From positions 1 to 41,705 of the forward strand of contig JAGCUO010000122.1 in NCBI GenBank assembly GCA_017962825.1: 41,705 nucleotides of DNA, written 5' to 3'. This stretch comes from Lachnospiraceae bacterium. Its GTDB lineage: Bacteria > Bacillota > Clostridia > Lachnospirales > Lachnospiraceae. Positions 1 through 7,397 of the stretch are shown here, piece by piece. Each line of letters opens with the position of its first letter. Within the stretch, counting starts at the first letter, position 1. Below the pieces are notes generated by a model. The model was not told where the DNA came from. It was given only the letters and a program-made list of their open reading frames with translations, and did no database searches. A program made the translations under genes and the position numbers.

Positions 1-729
1 ATCGGAGAATTTCTTGATCTTCGCCCCGAATACCTCTTCTATCACTCCGGATGCGATTATCTCGTCAGGCGTTCCCACGGTAACGATCTTCCTGTCCTTC
101 ATGACGACTATCTCATCGGCTTTTTCCAGCGCCGAGGAAATCTCGTGCAGGACCAGAACTACAGTCTTACCCTCATCCCGAAGCTTCGAATAGATATCCA
201 TGACCGTTCTCTTGCTCGGAATATCAAGGAATGTGGTCGGTTCATCGGCTATAATATACGGGCTGCACTGGGCAAGCTGCATTGCGATGAAAGCTCTTTG
301 CCTAACGCCACCCGATAACGCATCCACGCTCACTCCGGAATAATCGGATATTCCCGTTTTCTCCATGGCTTCTTTTATGATGCGTTTATCCTCATCTCCG
401 GATCTTCTGGAAAATCCCAGATATGGAAATCTGCCGTGGGAGACAAGCGTCCTTACCGAGATCGAGGGTATAACGGAATGCACCTGAGGAAGGAAAGATA
501 ACCTCTTTGCTCTTTCTTTGGGCGGAAGACTGAGATAATCCTCACCGCCTAAAAGTATCTCGCCGGAAGAGACTTTACTGCTTCCGTTTAGCGTCTGAAG
601 AAGCGTTGTCTTACCGCAGGCATTGGGACCGATGAGAACCGTGAGCTTTCCCGGTTTTATTTTCAGATCGATATTTTCAAGAAGGCTGATCCCGTTTTTA
701 CTGACACTTACATTTTTAAACTCAAGCAT
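1..729 (-). CDS. ABC transporter ATP-binding protein, FecE/BtuD type (3' end outside window)
   Basis: This is the ATPase of the FecBCD-type importer encoded just upstream; it would power uptake of an iron chelate, heme or corrinoid across the membrane. I translated it by hand from the ATG at 729. A Walker A motif (GPNACGKTT), the signature LSGGVRQR and a Walker B IIADEPTTFLD are all readable, followed by a switch histidine in LVLHE. The frame stays open to base 1, so about 243 residues are visible and the C-terminus is cut by the window edge. The start overlaps the end of the permease gene by 8 bases, which points to translational coupling. The Cys in Walker A where most members have Gly or Ser is a small oddity and should not prevent nucleotide binding. 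Substrate is not readable from the sequence. Confidence 0.93.
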   Translation of the reverse strand, partial: MLEFKNVSVSKNGISLLENIDLKIKPGKLTVLIGPNACGKTTLLQTLNGSSKVSSGEILLGGEDYLSLPPKERAKRLSFLPQVHSVIPSISVRTLVSHGRFPYLGFSRRSGDEDKRIIKEAMEKTGISDYSGVSVDALSGGVRQRAFIAMQLAQCSPYIIADEPTTFLDIPSKRTVMDIYSKLRDEGKTVVLVLHEISSALEKADEIVVMKDRKIVTVGTPDEIIASGVIEEVFGAKIKKFSD

Positions 730-1735
730 TTAACCTGCGGCCTCCTTTCTTAACTATAAGAAGGTACATGAAGAAAGGTCCCCCGATAAATGACATGAGT
801 ATGCCGGTGGGAAGTTCATATGGTGAAAATAAAACTCTGCTGAGCAGATCACATATGATCACAAAGCTTGCTCCCAGAAGTATACTGCAGGGAATCAAGA
901 TCCTTGCGTCATTTCCGAAGAGTCTTCTGCTGATATGAGGAACGATCAGTCCCACAAAACCGAGAACTCCGGCATAGCTTACTACGCTTCCCGCCAAAAC
1001 GCTGGACACTATCATCAGGATAAATCTGACAACAGGAACCCTCATTCCGAGAGATCCGGCGACTTCATCTCCAAGCCCCAGCATGTTCAAAGGGCCTGAC
1101 AAAAATACCGCACAGATTGCAAAAAGTGCGATGAGAATTCCGGGCACGGTGATGTCCTTGGCAGATACTCCGGATAAAGAACCTATCAGGAATGAATTGA
1201 TGTTAAGCGCAATATCCGTATCCAGGGTTTTGATAAGATTGATACCCGCAGACAGAAAACTTGAAACGGTGATTCCCGCAAGGATTATGGTGATCCTGGA
1301 TGTATCGGCAAAATATGCAAGTGCAAAGATCGCAAGAGTCGCAAAAAGAGCTCCCGCAAAAGCAAACACGGGCTGAAGAAAAACCTTACCCGGAAATAAT
1401 GCCAATGCAAGCATTACGAAAAAACCTGCACCCGATCCCACGCCGATTGTATTGGGGCTTGCCAGGGCATTGTTCATAACTCCCTGTAAGATAACTCCTG
1501 CGGTCGCAAGTCCCGCACCCGCCAAAAGGCCCGCAAGCACTCTTGGAAAGCGTACATCTATGATGATCGTGGTTGAAAGAGGTGATGCATCCGGATTAAA
1601 AAAAGCTCCGAGCACATCTCCTACGGATATCTTTACGCTGCCGAAAGAAAGCCCTGCTATAAAAGATACTGCAAGAAGAATAAGCAGGCCCGATATATAT
1701 ATGATCTTTTTGTCGGCAGTTTTCTTATCCTTCAT
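722..1735 (-). CDS. FecCD-family ABC transporter permease
   Basis: This is a 337-residue polytopic membrane protein of the FecCD/BtuC family, the channel of iron-siderophore, heme or vitamin B12 importers. Seen directly: an N-terminal membrane segment, the family motif DVRFPRVLAGLLAGAGLATAG near residues 60-80, a GVILQGVMNNALASPNTIGV stretch, and a C-terminal GLIVPHISRRLFG coupling-helix region that docks on the ATPase. Length matches the family (about 330-350). It starts 11 bases inside the end of the Met8-like gene and overlaps the ATPase gene at its other end, so the three are read as one transcript. The binding protein at 2338-3369 is its obvious partner. The transported substrate is unknown. 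Confidence 0.93.
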   Translation of the reverse strand: MKDKKTADKKIIYISGLLILLAVSFIAGLSFGSVKISVGDVLGAFFNPDASPLSTTIIIDVRFPRVLAGLLAGAGLATAGVILQGVMNNALASPNTIGVGSGAGFFVMLALALFPGKVFLQPVFAFAGALFATLAIFALAYFADTSRITIILAGITVSSFLSAGINLIKTLDTDIALNINSFLIGSLSGVSAKDITVPGILIALFAICAVFLSGPLNMLGLGDEVAGSLGMRVPVVRFILMIVSSVLAGSVVSYAGVLGFVGLIVPHISRRLFGNDARILIPCSILLGASFVIICDLLSRVLFSPYELPTGILMSFIGGPFFMYLLIVKKGGRRLNA

Positions 1736-2336
1736 AATTTAACAATTCCCAAAATTCATCCTCTGACAAAACTCTGCTTTCATTAAGGCAGATATCCGCA
1801 GCTTTTTTCAAGATCTTATGACGTCTGTGGGGATCCGAAACCTTCTGTCTCACAACAGGTCTGAGTCCGTCCAGATAATCCAGGATATCCTCGATGTTTT
1901 CAGGTATCAGCTCTTCGATCTCCTTCCTCAGTTTTATCGCAACCTGAGGACTCGATCCCGAGCTTGAAACTCCGATCACAAGATTTTTTCTCCTAATAAC
2001 AGAAGGGAATATAAAATCGCATTTATCCTTTTTATCGACAACGTTGACAGGAACTTTCTTTTCCCTGCAAAGATCAAAAACGATCTTATCGACCGTTTCA
2101 TCACCTGTTGCCGATATTACAAAATCTGCGCCGGAAATATCCTCCGGCGCAAATCTTTTGACGATACATTCCACATCTGAAGCTTCGGAAATCTCTTTTT
2201 TGATCTCGGGAGCAATGACCTTGATCTTTCCGCCAAGGCCCGTCAGTCTTTCGATTTTCTCAAGAGCTATATTTCCGCCGCCTATTATAATGATGTTTTT
2301 ATTATCCAGTTCATGGAAGAATGGAAAATATGCCAT
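1725..2336 (-). CDS. Met8/SirC-like precorrin-2 dehydrogenase / sirohydrochlorin ferrochelatase
   Basis: This protein is related to the N-terminal half of CysG and to yeast Met8. That family oxidises precorrin-2 to sirohydrochlorin with NAD and in some members inserts iron to make siroheme. The N-terminal half carries a Rossmann GGGNIALEKIERL motif, the middle has ISATGD, and VIGVSSSGSSPQVAIKLR is the siroheme-synthase central domain. From the ATG at 2336 (MAYFPFF) it is 203 residues, the usual length for a stand-alone enzyme. I prefer this start over a longer open frame because the ATG lies 1 base after the stop of the upstream gene and a GGAGAA sequence precedes it. Siroheme is the cofactor of the sulfite reductase in the same operon (5157-6029), so the role fits. 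No uroporphyrinogen methyltransferase is in the window. Confidence 0.88.
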   Translation of the reverse strand: MAYFPFFHELDNKNIIIIGGGNIALEKIERLTGLGGKIKVIAPEIKKEISEASDVECIVKRFAPEDISGADFVISATGDETVDKIVFDLCREKKVPVNVVDKKDKCDFIFPSVIRRKNLVIGVSSSGSSPQVAIKLRKEIEELIPENIEDILDYLDGLRPVVRQKVSDPHRRHKILKKAADICLNESRVLSEDEFWELLNYEG

Positions 2337-2337
2337 A

Positions 2338-3369
2338 TCATTCTCCGTACAAAATATTTGCCAGTTTTTCGTAAGCCTCGGCCCAGCGGGCATTGGGCTT
2401 GGAATTATAGAGTTCTTTTTCTATCTCGTAATAATGTCCGCTTGTGACTGCAGATAACTGAGACCAGGCGGGATTATTGATAAGCAGATCCTGAACATTT
2501 GCAAGAGCGGCTTCCTTATCCTCACCCTGGGTGGTTACGAATATGAAATCCGGGTCCGCTGCAACTATTGCTTCAAGGCTCAGATCGTCAAGTATTGCAC
2601 CATTGGAATCCGCAATATTAATGCATCCGAGGTCTGCAAGTATCTCGCTGCCGACCGTTCCCTCACTGCCCTTTGCTTTCACAGAGCTTGCTGCTGCCCT
2701 GATGAATAAAACGGTAGGATGAGTATCCGGAACTGATCCTAAGATATCATCTATCTGATCTGCGATCTGAGTTCCGTACTGCTCATAGAGATCTTTTCTG
2801 CCGGTAATGTCAGTGCAGATATCAAGCATAGCCAGATAATCGTCAAAGTTTGATACTTCGAAATATGCTACGTTGAGACCTGCTGCTTCGAAAGTATCAA
2901 GCAGTTCAACCTGTGCATCGGTCCCGGCACTTGCGATCACAAAATCAGGCTGAGCCGCAATAAGAGCTTCCACATTAGGCTCAAGCATTCTTCCGAGATC
3001 AACGGTTCCTTCTGCAATATCGTAAGTTCCGAATGCATCGCTTACAACAGCACTTGCTTCGCCGCCTGCAAGCTGCCATATATCGAAGAAACTTCCGAGA
3101 AGAACCGCTACATTTTCGGTATTGCTGACGGTAACTTCTCTTCCGAGCGCATCGGTAAAAACATATTCATCCAAAGTCTCGCTTTCTGCCTGCTCTGTTT
3201 CGGGTTCTGCAGCGGCAGTAATCTCTACATCCTGAGTTTCAACGTTAGTTTCAACGTTTACATCAGTCTGAACATTCGCACTGGCACATCCCGCGAAAAT
3301 AAAGACGGAAGCAAGTATGGATAAAGTTCTTACAAAATTTCTATTTCTCATAACAAATACAAAATTCAC
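2338..3369 (-). CDS. FecB/BtuF-type ABC substrate-binding lipoprotein
   Basis: This is a periplasmic-binding-protein-fold lipoprotein of the iron-siderophore/heme/B12 class. A hydrophobic signal ends in a lipobox IFAGC; an acidic linker rich in Val, Thr and Glu follows; the domain has FTDALGREVTV, the typical entry strand of this family, then EPNVEALIAAQPDFVIAS and later DFIFVTTQGED. The long single helix between lobes and the length (about 340) fit the family. The start is ambiguous: a GTG at 3369 is 2 bases after the upstream stop, and an ATG at 3351 (MRNRNF) gives a neater signal peptide; neither has a strong ribosome binding site. It precedes the Met8-like gene and its own permease and ATPase. 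It may bring in iron or a tetrapyrrole for siroheme; this is inference. Confidence 0.9.
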   Translation of the reverse strand: MNFVFVMRNRNFVRTLSILASVFIFAGCASANVQTDVNVETNVETQDVEITAAAEPETEQAESETLDEYVFTDALGREVTVSNTENVAVLLGSFFDIWQLAGGEASAVVSDAFGTYDIAEGTVDLGRMLEPNVEALIAAQPDFVIASAGTDAQVELLDTFEAAGLNVAYFEVSNFDDYLAMLDICTDITGRKDLYEQYGTQIADQIDDILGSVPDTHPTVLFIRAAASSVKAKGSEGTVGSEILADLGCINIADSNGAILDDLSLEAIVAADPDFIFVTTQGEDKEAALANVQDLLINNPAWSQLSAVTSGHYYEIEKELYNSKPNARWAEAYEKLANILYGE

Positions 3370-3371
3370 TT

Positions 3372-3803
3372 TCAGTAATAATATTTCTCGGATATGATCC
3401 TGAGGTCTTCTTTGGTCACAACCTTGTCCTCAACATGAAACGAGTTAAGCACAGGATTTTCGGCCATAAGAGACAGGATAAAATAGCTTGCATTCTTATC
3501 ATATGAAAGCCTTATATCCTCTTCGGAAGGTCTGGAAGGAGATTCGGGATGAGAATGCCAATTTCCGAGAGGTTTATAGCCGTTGGCACGCATATCCTTG
3601 ACAGCATCAAGCTGCTCTTTGGGATCCATTGTGAAATGATCATCTGCATGATCGACATTTGTCAGGAAATAAACCTTCTTGACGGTTCTTCCCTCAGGTG
3701 TCTCTTCTCCCGCAATAAGTCCGCAGGCCTCTTCAGGTAAATGTTCCCTGGCATATTTTACGATATCGTCATAGAAACGATAGTCTATTCTTACGATTCC
3801 CAT
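3372..3803 (-). CDS. hcyD: JAMM-family metalloprotease (HcyD/Mec+-like)
   Basis: A 143-residue JAB1/MPN zinc protease. The full JAMM signature is visible: Glu25 in EEACGLI, His83 and His85 in NWHSHP, and Asp96 ten residues after the second His. Relatives (Mec+ of mycobacteria, HcyD of Wolinella) cut residues from the C-terminus of a ThiS-like sulfur carrier to expose its di-glycine tail. The carrier in this operon (4636-4842) ends in GGGC, so one Cys would have to be removed before activation. The gene lies 20 bases downstream of the activating enzyme and runs directly into the binding-protein gene. Function by family and context is well supported; the exact cut site is inferred. Confidence 0.92.
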   Translation of the reverse strand: MGIVRIDYRFYDDIVKYAREHLPEEACGLIAGEETPEGRTVKKVYFLTNVDHADDHFTMDPKEQLDAVKDMRANGYKPLGNWHSHPESPSRPSEEDIRLSYDKNASYFILSLMAENPVLNSFHVEDKVVTKEDLRIISEKYYY

Positions 3804-3823
3804 CTTATCTCCTAAAACTTTTA

Positions 3824-4636
3824 TTAATGTGATTTAAGATCACAAACTGCCTGCTCATAATCAATGGGCTTAAGGATGGTGGGGTGATCACCGCATACAG
3901 GGCAATTATGAGTATCCTTAGGCAATTTGATCTTGTGGAATTCCATGGTGAGTGCATCATATGTAAGGAGGTATCCGGTAAGAAGCTCACCTACTCCCAC
4001 GATATATTTGATAGCTTCCATTGCCTGGAGGCTTCCGATGACACCACCCATTGCACCGATGACGCCTGCCTGCTTACAGGTAGGAACCGCATCCTTCGGA
4101 GGGGGATTCTTGAATACACATCTGTAGCAGGGTCCCTGTCCGGGAACATAGGTCATGAGCTGGCCTTTGAATCTGATGATACCTGCATGTGAGAAAGGTT
4201 TCTTTTCAAGGACACAGGCATCATTGATCAGGAATTTAGCAGGAAAGTTATCCGTTCCGTCTATAATGAAATCATAATCGCGGATCAGTTCCTGAATATT
4301 ATCCGAGTAAACGAATTCCCTGTAGGTATTTACCACTACATCGGGATTCATTGCATTCATGGTCTCCTTGGCAGACTGTACTTTAGCCTTGCCGAGATCT
4401 GCGGTCTGGTGAATGATCTGTCTCTGAAGATTGGAAAGATCAACCTCGTCAGCATCTACGATACCGATGGTACCTACGCCTGCTGCCGCAAGATACATTG
4501 CAGCGGGAGCTCCGAGTCCGCCGGCACCAATGATAAGCACCTTGGCGTTAAGGAGTTTCTTCTGTCCCTTTGCGCCTACTTCTTTGAGAATGATATGTCT
4601 GGAATATCTCTCAAGCTGTTCATCTGTAAGAGCCAT
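3824..4636 (-). CDS. hcyF: ThiF/MoeB-family sulfur-carrier adenylyltransferase (HcyF-like)
   Basis: This E1-like enzyme adenylates the C-terminal glycine of a ThiS/MoaD-type carrier so that sulfur can be added as a thiocarboxylate. Visible are the nucleotide-binding IIGAGGLGAP (about residue 36-45), the aspartate-rich DADEVDLSNLQRQ, the GTDNF loop, two CxxC zinc pairs (Cys170/173 in CYRC, Cys245/248 in CPVC) and the conserved PTCKQAGVIGA loop with Cys187. I place the start at the ATG at 4636 (MALTDEQ, 270 residues), because GGAGGT lies 8 bases upstream at the ideal spacing; the in-frame ATG two codons earlier is only 2 bases from it. This GGAGGT is also the Gly-Gly codon pair of the carrier tail. 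The start overlaps the carrier stop as TAATG. Confidence 0.94.
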   Translation of the reverse strand: MALTDEQLERYSRHIILKEVGAKGQKKLLNAKVLIIGAGGLGAPAAMYLAAAGVGTIGIVDADEVDLSNLQRQIIHQTADLGKAKVQSAKETMNAMNPDVVVNTYREFVYSDNIQELIRDYDFIIDGTDNFPAKFLINDACVLEKKPFSHAGIIRFKGQLMTYVPGQGPCYRCVFKNPPPKDAVPTCKQAGVIGAMGGVIGSLQAMEAIKYIVGVGELLTGYLLTYDALTMEFHKIKLPKDTHNCPVCGDHPTILKPIDYEQAVCDLKSH

Positions 4637-4842
4637 TAGCATCCACCTCCCATGAAGTAAAGGAACTCTACATTGTCTCCGTCCTTAAGAACGGTTGATT
4701 CCTTCTTATCGGACTCAACAAATTCCTCGTTGATGGATACGGTTACATACTCGGGCATCTCTACCTTCTCAGCTTCGAGAAGTTCGGGAAGGGTAAGTCC
4801 GTCTTTGTATTCTTTCTTTTCACCGGCTACTGTAATGGTCAT
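4636..4842 (-). CDS. hcyS: ThiS/MoaD-like sulfur-carrier protein with C-terminal GGGC
   Basis: A 68-residue beta-grasp protein of the ThiS family. The middle has VTVSINEEFVE and LKDGDNVEFLYFMGGGC, which matches the end of ThiS/MoaD except that a Cys follows the glycines. Carriers of this kind hold sulfur as a C-terminal glycine thiocarboxylate. The extra residue explains why a JAMM protease gene lies two genes downstream. With the activating enzyme, sulfite reductase and MetY in the same operon it matches the protein-thiocarboxylate homocysteine pathway described for Wolinella succinogenes, so I use that gene name. A role in thiamine synthesis is possible from sequence alone, but no thi gene is nearby. 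Confidence 0.92.
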   Translation of the reverse strand: MTITVAGEKKEYKDGLTLPELLEAEKVEMPEYVTVSINEEFVESDKKESTVLKDGDNVEFLYFMGGGC

Positions 4843-4875
4843 TTTTTCATTCTCCTATGTGTTGTTTGTTTCGGA

Positions 4876-5121
4876 TCAGTCTCCAACCTTTTTAACATAA
4901 AGGGTATAGGTTCCGTCACCGTTATCTTCAAGCTTTAATATCTGATGTCCTTCATCCTTGATGGAACGGGGTACGTTCTGCACCGGTTCTCCGTCATTCA
5001 TACGAATCGCAAGGATCTGTCCGTCATCAAGCTCATCAAGTGTTACCTTAGCCTTTACAAAAGTAAGAGGGCATACCTTATCGGTTATATCAACCTGCTC
5101 GTCAAAAGCTATATCTGCCAT
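4876..5121 (-). CDS. TusA/SirA-like sulfurtransferase
   Basis: An 81-residue TusA-family protein. The N-terminal motif VCPLTFVKAK puts the active-site cysteine at residue 17; the classical motif is CPxP and here the second Pro is Thr. The C-terminal strand LKLEDNGDGTYTLYVKK closes the small two-layer fold. Members pass persulfide sulfur between proteins. Its place between sulfite reductase and the ThiS-like carrier suggests that it takes part in moving reduced sulfur to the carrier, possibly as the sulfur donor in place of free sulfide. This step is inference; the family assignment is firm. A good GAAGG-type ribosome site precedes the ATG. Confidence 0.9.
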   Translation of the reverse strand: MADIAFDEQVDITDKVCPLTFVKAKVTLDELDDGQILAIRMNDGEPVQNVPRSIKDEGHQILKLEDNGDGTYTLYVKKVGD

Positions 5122-5156
5122 TTAAATCACCTTCTTTCAAAAATTTTTCAGGATTA

Positions 5157-6029
5157 TTATTTTCCTTCGTATGCTGCCTGAATCTCCTTTCTGAATTCGT
5201 CTTCTCCGATCCTCTGAAGAGTCTTTCTGAACCTTTCTCCTGCATTTGCATGCTTGTCAAAGAAGTCTATAGCGGCATCCGCAACTCTGAAGAGTGTCTC
5301 CTTATCCTTGATGATAGGAACTATCTCTTCTCCCTTGTAAATCTGATTTCCGAAAAGTCCGCCGAAAGATACTATGTATCCGGGCTCATAATCCCAGGAA
5401 TCAACAGGGCAGCTCTTTACGCAGCGTCCACAGTTATTACATTTTGAAGCATCGAGAACAACTTTGCCGTTATCATCAAGAGACAGTGCTCCTTCTCTGC
5501 AGGCCTTGATACACACTCCGCAGGAGATACAGCTGTCAGGCTTATAGTCAATGATATATCCGCCTTTAACACCGAGATCGTTCTCCTCACTCTTAAGGCA
5601 ATTGTTCATACAGCCGGTAACGCCGAATTTGAATTTATGAGGAAGCTCTCTTCCGAAATATCTCTCATCAAATTCCTTGGCAAGCTCGTAGCTGTCGATA
5701 CATCCGCTGGGACATATTGCCGAGCCCTGACAGGCCGTAACGGTTCTTACTCTGGGTCCGCACACTCCGGGCTTAACTCCGCCCTCTGCAAGTTTTGCCC
5801 TTACTTCTTCGATATCGTTGAAATTGATGAAAGGGATCTCTACGCCCTGACGGGAGGTCATATGCACATAACCGTGTCCGTATTTCTCGGATACCTCTGC
5901 GATGGTCTTAATATTTTCCGCAGTAAGGTTTCCTCCGACAACCGCAAGTCTTAATGAGAAGTAGCCCTTCTGCTTCTGTCTCATGAAGCCGCCCTTTTTC
6001 AGTGATGAATAATCGATCTGTTCTGCCAT
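5157..6029 (-). CDS. Small siroheme/4Fe-4S sulfite reductase with ferredoxin domain
   Basis: A 290-residue single-chain reductase that would convert sulfite to sulfide in the cytoplasm. The N-terminal half has the sirohaem ferredoxin-like fold with HMTSRQGVEIPFI (about residues 56-68). The siroheme/iron-sulfur ligands Cys100 and Cys106 (C-X5-C) and Cys140 and Cys144 (GCMNNC, C-X3-C) are intact. A two-cluster ferredoxin domain follows, with CISCGVCIKAC (167-177) and CNNCGRCVKSC (197-207). Its size is closer to AsrC and to low-molecular-weight assimilatory reductases than to CysI. The gene sits between metY and the TusA-like gene, with Met8-like siroheme synthesis further along the operon. Nitrite as substrate cannot be excluded by sequence but context argues for sulfite. 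Confidence 0.92.
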   Translation of the reverse strand: MAEQIDYSSLKKGGFMRQKQKGYFSLRLAVVGGNLTAENIKTIAEVSEKYGHGYVHMTSRQGVEIPFINFNDIEEVRAKLAEGGVKPGVCGPRVRTVTACQGSAICPSGCIDSYELAKEFDERYFGRELPHKFKFGVTGCMNNCLKSEENDLGVKGGYIIDYKPDSCISCGVCIKACREGALSLDDNGKVVLDASKCNNCGRCVKSCPVDSWDYEPGYIVSFGGLFGNQIYKGEEIVPIIKDKETLFRVADAAIDFFDKHANAGERFRKTLQRIGEDEFRKEIQAAYEGK

Positions 6030-6038
6030 TTTAACCTC

Positions 6039-7280
6039 CTATGCCCCCAAGCCGATCTTGGAAAGGGCTTTATCAAAATCATCTTTAAGATCTTCTATAT
6101 CTTCAATTCCCACACTGATCCTTATCAGATCGTCGAATACTCCCGCGTCCTCTTTTTGCTTCTCGCTGGAATGAAGACTGATGGTGGAAGCAGGGTGTAA
6201 AACCAATGTCTTGGTATCACCGATATTGGAAAGTCTGTATGCAAGTTCAAGCTCATCCAGAAGCCTAAACGCATTCTCTTTGGAACCCACACGGATCGTA
6301 ATTATCGCTCCGTATCCGCCCTCTAAAAGCTTAGCTCCGATGTCATGCCACTTGCTTGATGCAAGACCGGGATAGTTGACCGTTATCTGCGGGTATCTCT
6401 TCTCAAGATACTCAGCCAGCTTCCCGGCGTTCGTACATTGGCGCTCCATACGCAGTCCCAATGTCTCCAATCCGATCTGATTCAAATAAGCGGTCTGAGG
6501 TGCCATACAGGCTCCCGCATTTCTGAAAAGTCCCGCACGGAGTTTTGCAAGAAAGGCATAAGGTCCGAATTTAATGTAGTCCTTCAGGATGGGGAATTTT
6601 TCTTTGTTCCATTTGAACTTTCCGCTGTCTGTAAGAACTCCGCCTATGGCATTGCTGCTTCCGTTTATGTATTTCGATGTGGAGTTGATGACTATGTCAG
6701 CTCCATGCTCAAATACTTTGATCAGATACGGAGTTGCTACCGTATTGTCGATAATGAGCGGTATTCCGTGGGAGTGAGCTATCTTTGAGAGCTCGTCGAT
6801 ATCCGTTACATCCAGGCACGGATTTCCGATGGTTTCCGCAAAAAGAAGCTTTGTTCTATCGGTTATGGCGCTCTCTATCTGCTCGAAATTATTATTTTCG
6901 ACATAGACGGTTTTAATACCGAAAGACTCCAGATCCCTGAAAAAATCGATCGTTCCTCCGTAAAGGCTGGAGCTTGATACGATCTCATCTCCGCTTTCCA
7001 GAATGTTGGTCAGTGCACAAAATATTGCCGACATTCCTGAGGAAGTAGCCACGCTTCCGACTCCGCCCTCAAGCTTTGTAATCCTGTTTTCAAAGGCGGC
7101 TATGGTAGGATTTGCCACTCTCGTATAGCAATATCCGGGTGTCTTGTTGGAAAATATCCCTTCAAGATCCTCCGCACTTTGCTGGTAGAAAGCACTTGTC
7201 TGATATATCGGAGTCAGGGTCGATCCGTATTTTTCTTTTTTATCCACTCCGCCGTGGAGAAGTGCCGTATTAAAATTCAT
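6039..7280 (-). CDS. metY: O-acetylhomoserine sulfhydrylase
   Basis: A 413-residue PLP enzyme of the Cys/Met metabolism family that makes homocysteine from O-acetylhomoserine and a sulfur donor. Seen: YCYTRVANPTIAAFE (about 50-65), the SSSSLYGGT loop, the cofactor aspartate in LIIDNTVATPYL (Asp178) and the Schiff-base lysine in INSTSKYINGSS (Lys203). The length and the Gly-rich end of the active site fit MetY rather than cystathionine synthase. GGAGGG lies 5-6 bases before the ATG. As first gene of the operon it is followed after 9 bases by sulfite reductase; here the sulfur donor is probably the ThiS-like carrier thiocarboxylate rather than free sulfide, as known for Wolinella MetY. The donor is inference from context. 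Confidence 0.94.
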   Translation of the reverse strand: MNFNTALLHGGVDKKEKYGSTLTPIYQTSAFYQQSAEDLEGIFSNKTPGYCYTRVANPTIAAFENRITKLEGGVGSVATSSGMSAIFCALTNILESGDEIVSSSSLYGGTIDFFRDLESFGIKTVYVENNNFEQIESAITDRTKLLFAETIGNPCLDVTDIDELSKIAHSHGIPLIIDNTVATPYLIKVFEHGADIVINSTSKYINGSSNAIGGVLTDSGKFKWNKEKFPILKDYIKFGPYAFLAKLRAGLFRNAGACMAPQTAYLNQIGLETLGLRMERQCTNAGKLAEYLEKRYPQITVNYPGLASSKWHDIGAKLLEGGYGAIITIRVGSKENAFRLLDELELAYRLSNIGDTKTLVLHPASTISLHSSEKQKEDAGVFDDLIRISVGIEDIEDLKDDFDKALSKIGLGA

Positions 7281-7362
7281 CTCTTCCCTCCGATAAGTTT
7301 TCCCCTGATACTGTTAAGGATACAGAAAAATCCGTTTCTTAGGAAATACTTATTAAATAGAG

Positions 7363-7389
7363 CCGGCTATAGTCTTTGACTATAGCCGG
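7363..7389. terminator. 10-bp hairpin: terminator of the arylsulfotransferase operon or LysR-type operator
   Basis: The arms 7363-7372 and 7380-7389 are perfectly complementary (CCGGCTATAG) around a 7-base loop. A run of T follows on the plus side and a weaker T-rich tract follows on the minus side, just after the stop at 7398. It can end the upstream transcript. The core CTATAGTC-N3-GACTATAG also fits a LysR dyad ahead of metY (see next entry). Confidence 0.6.
7369..7383. promoter_or_regulatory. Putative sulfur-regulon box A (ATAG-N7-CTAT), upstream of metY operon
   Basis: An ATAG-N7-CTAT dyad, which is a T-N11-A LysR-type motif, lies about 90 bases before the metY start on the side where its promoter must be. 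The same half-site spacing recurs before the other three operons of the island. Its similarity to the TATAGTT-AACTATA boxes reported for methionine regulators of streptococci is from memory and approximate. Confidence 0.4.
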
Positions 7390-7397
7390 TTTTTAAT

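Noticed and set aside
4640-4642. Start of the HcyF-like gene at the ATG two codons upstream
   Set aside because: It is only 2 bases from GGAGGT, while the ATG at 4636 has ideal spacing.
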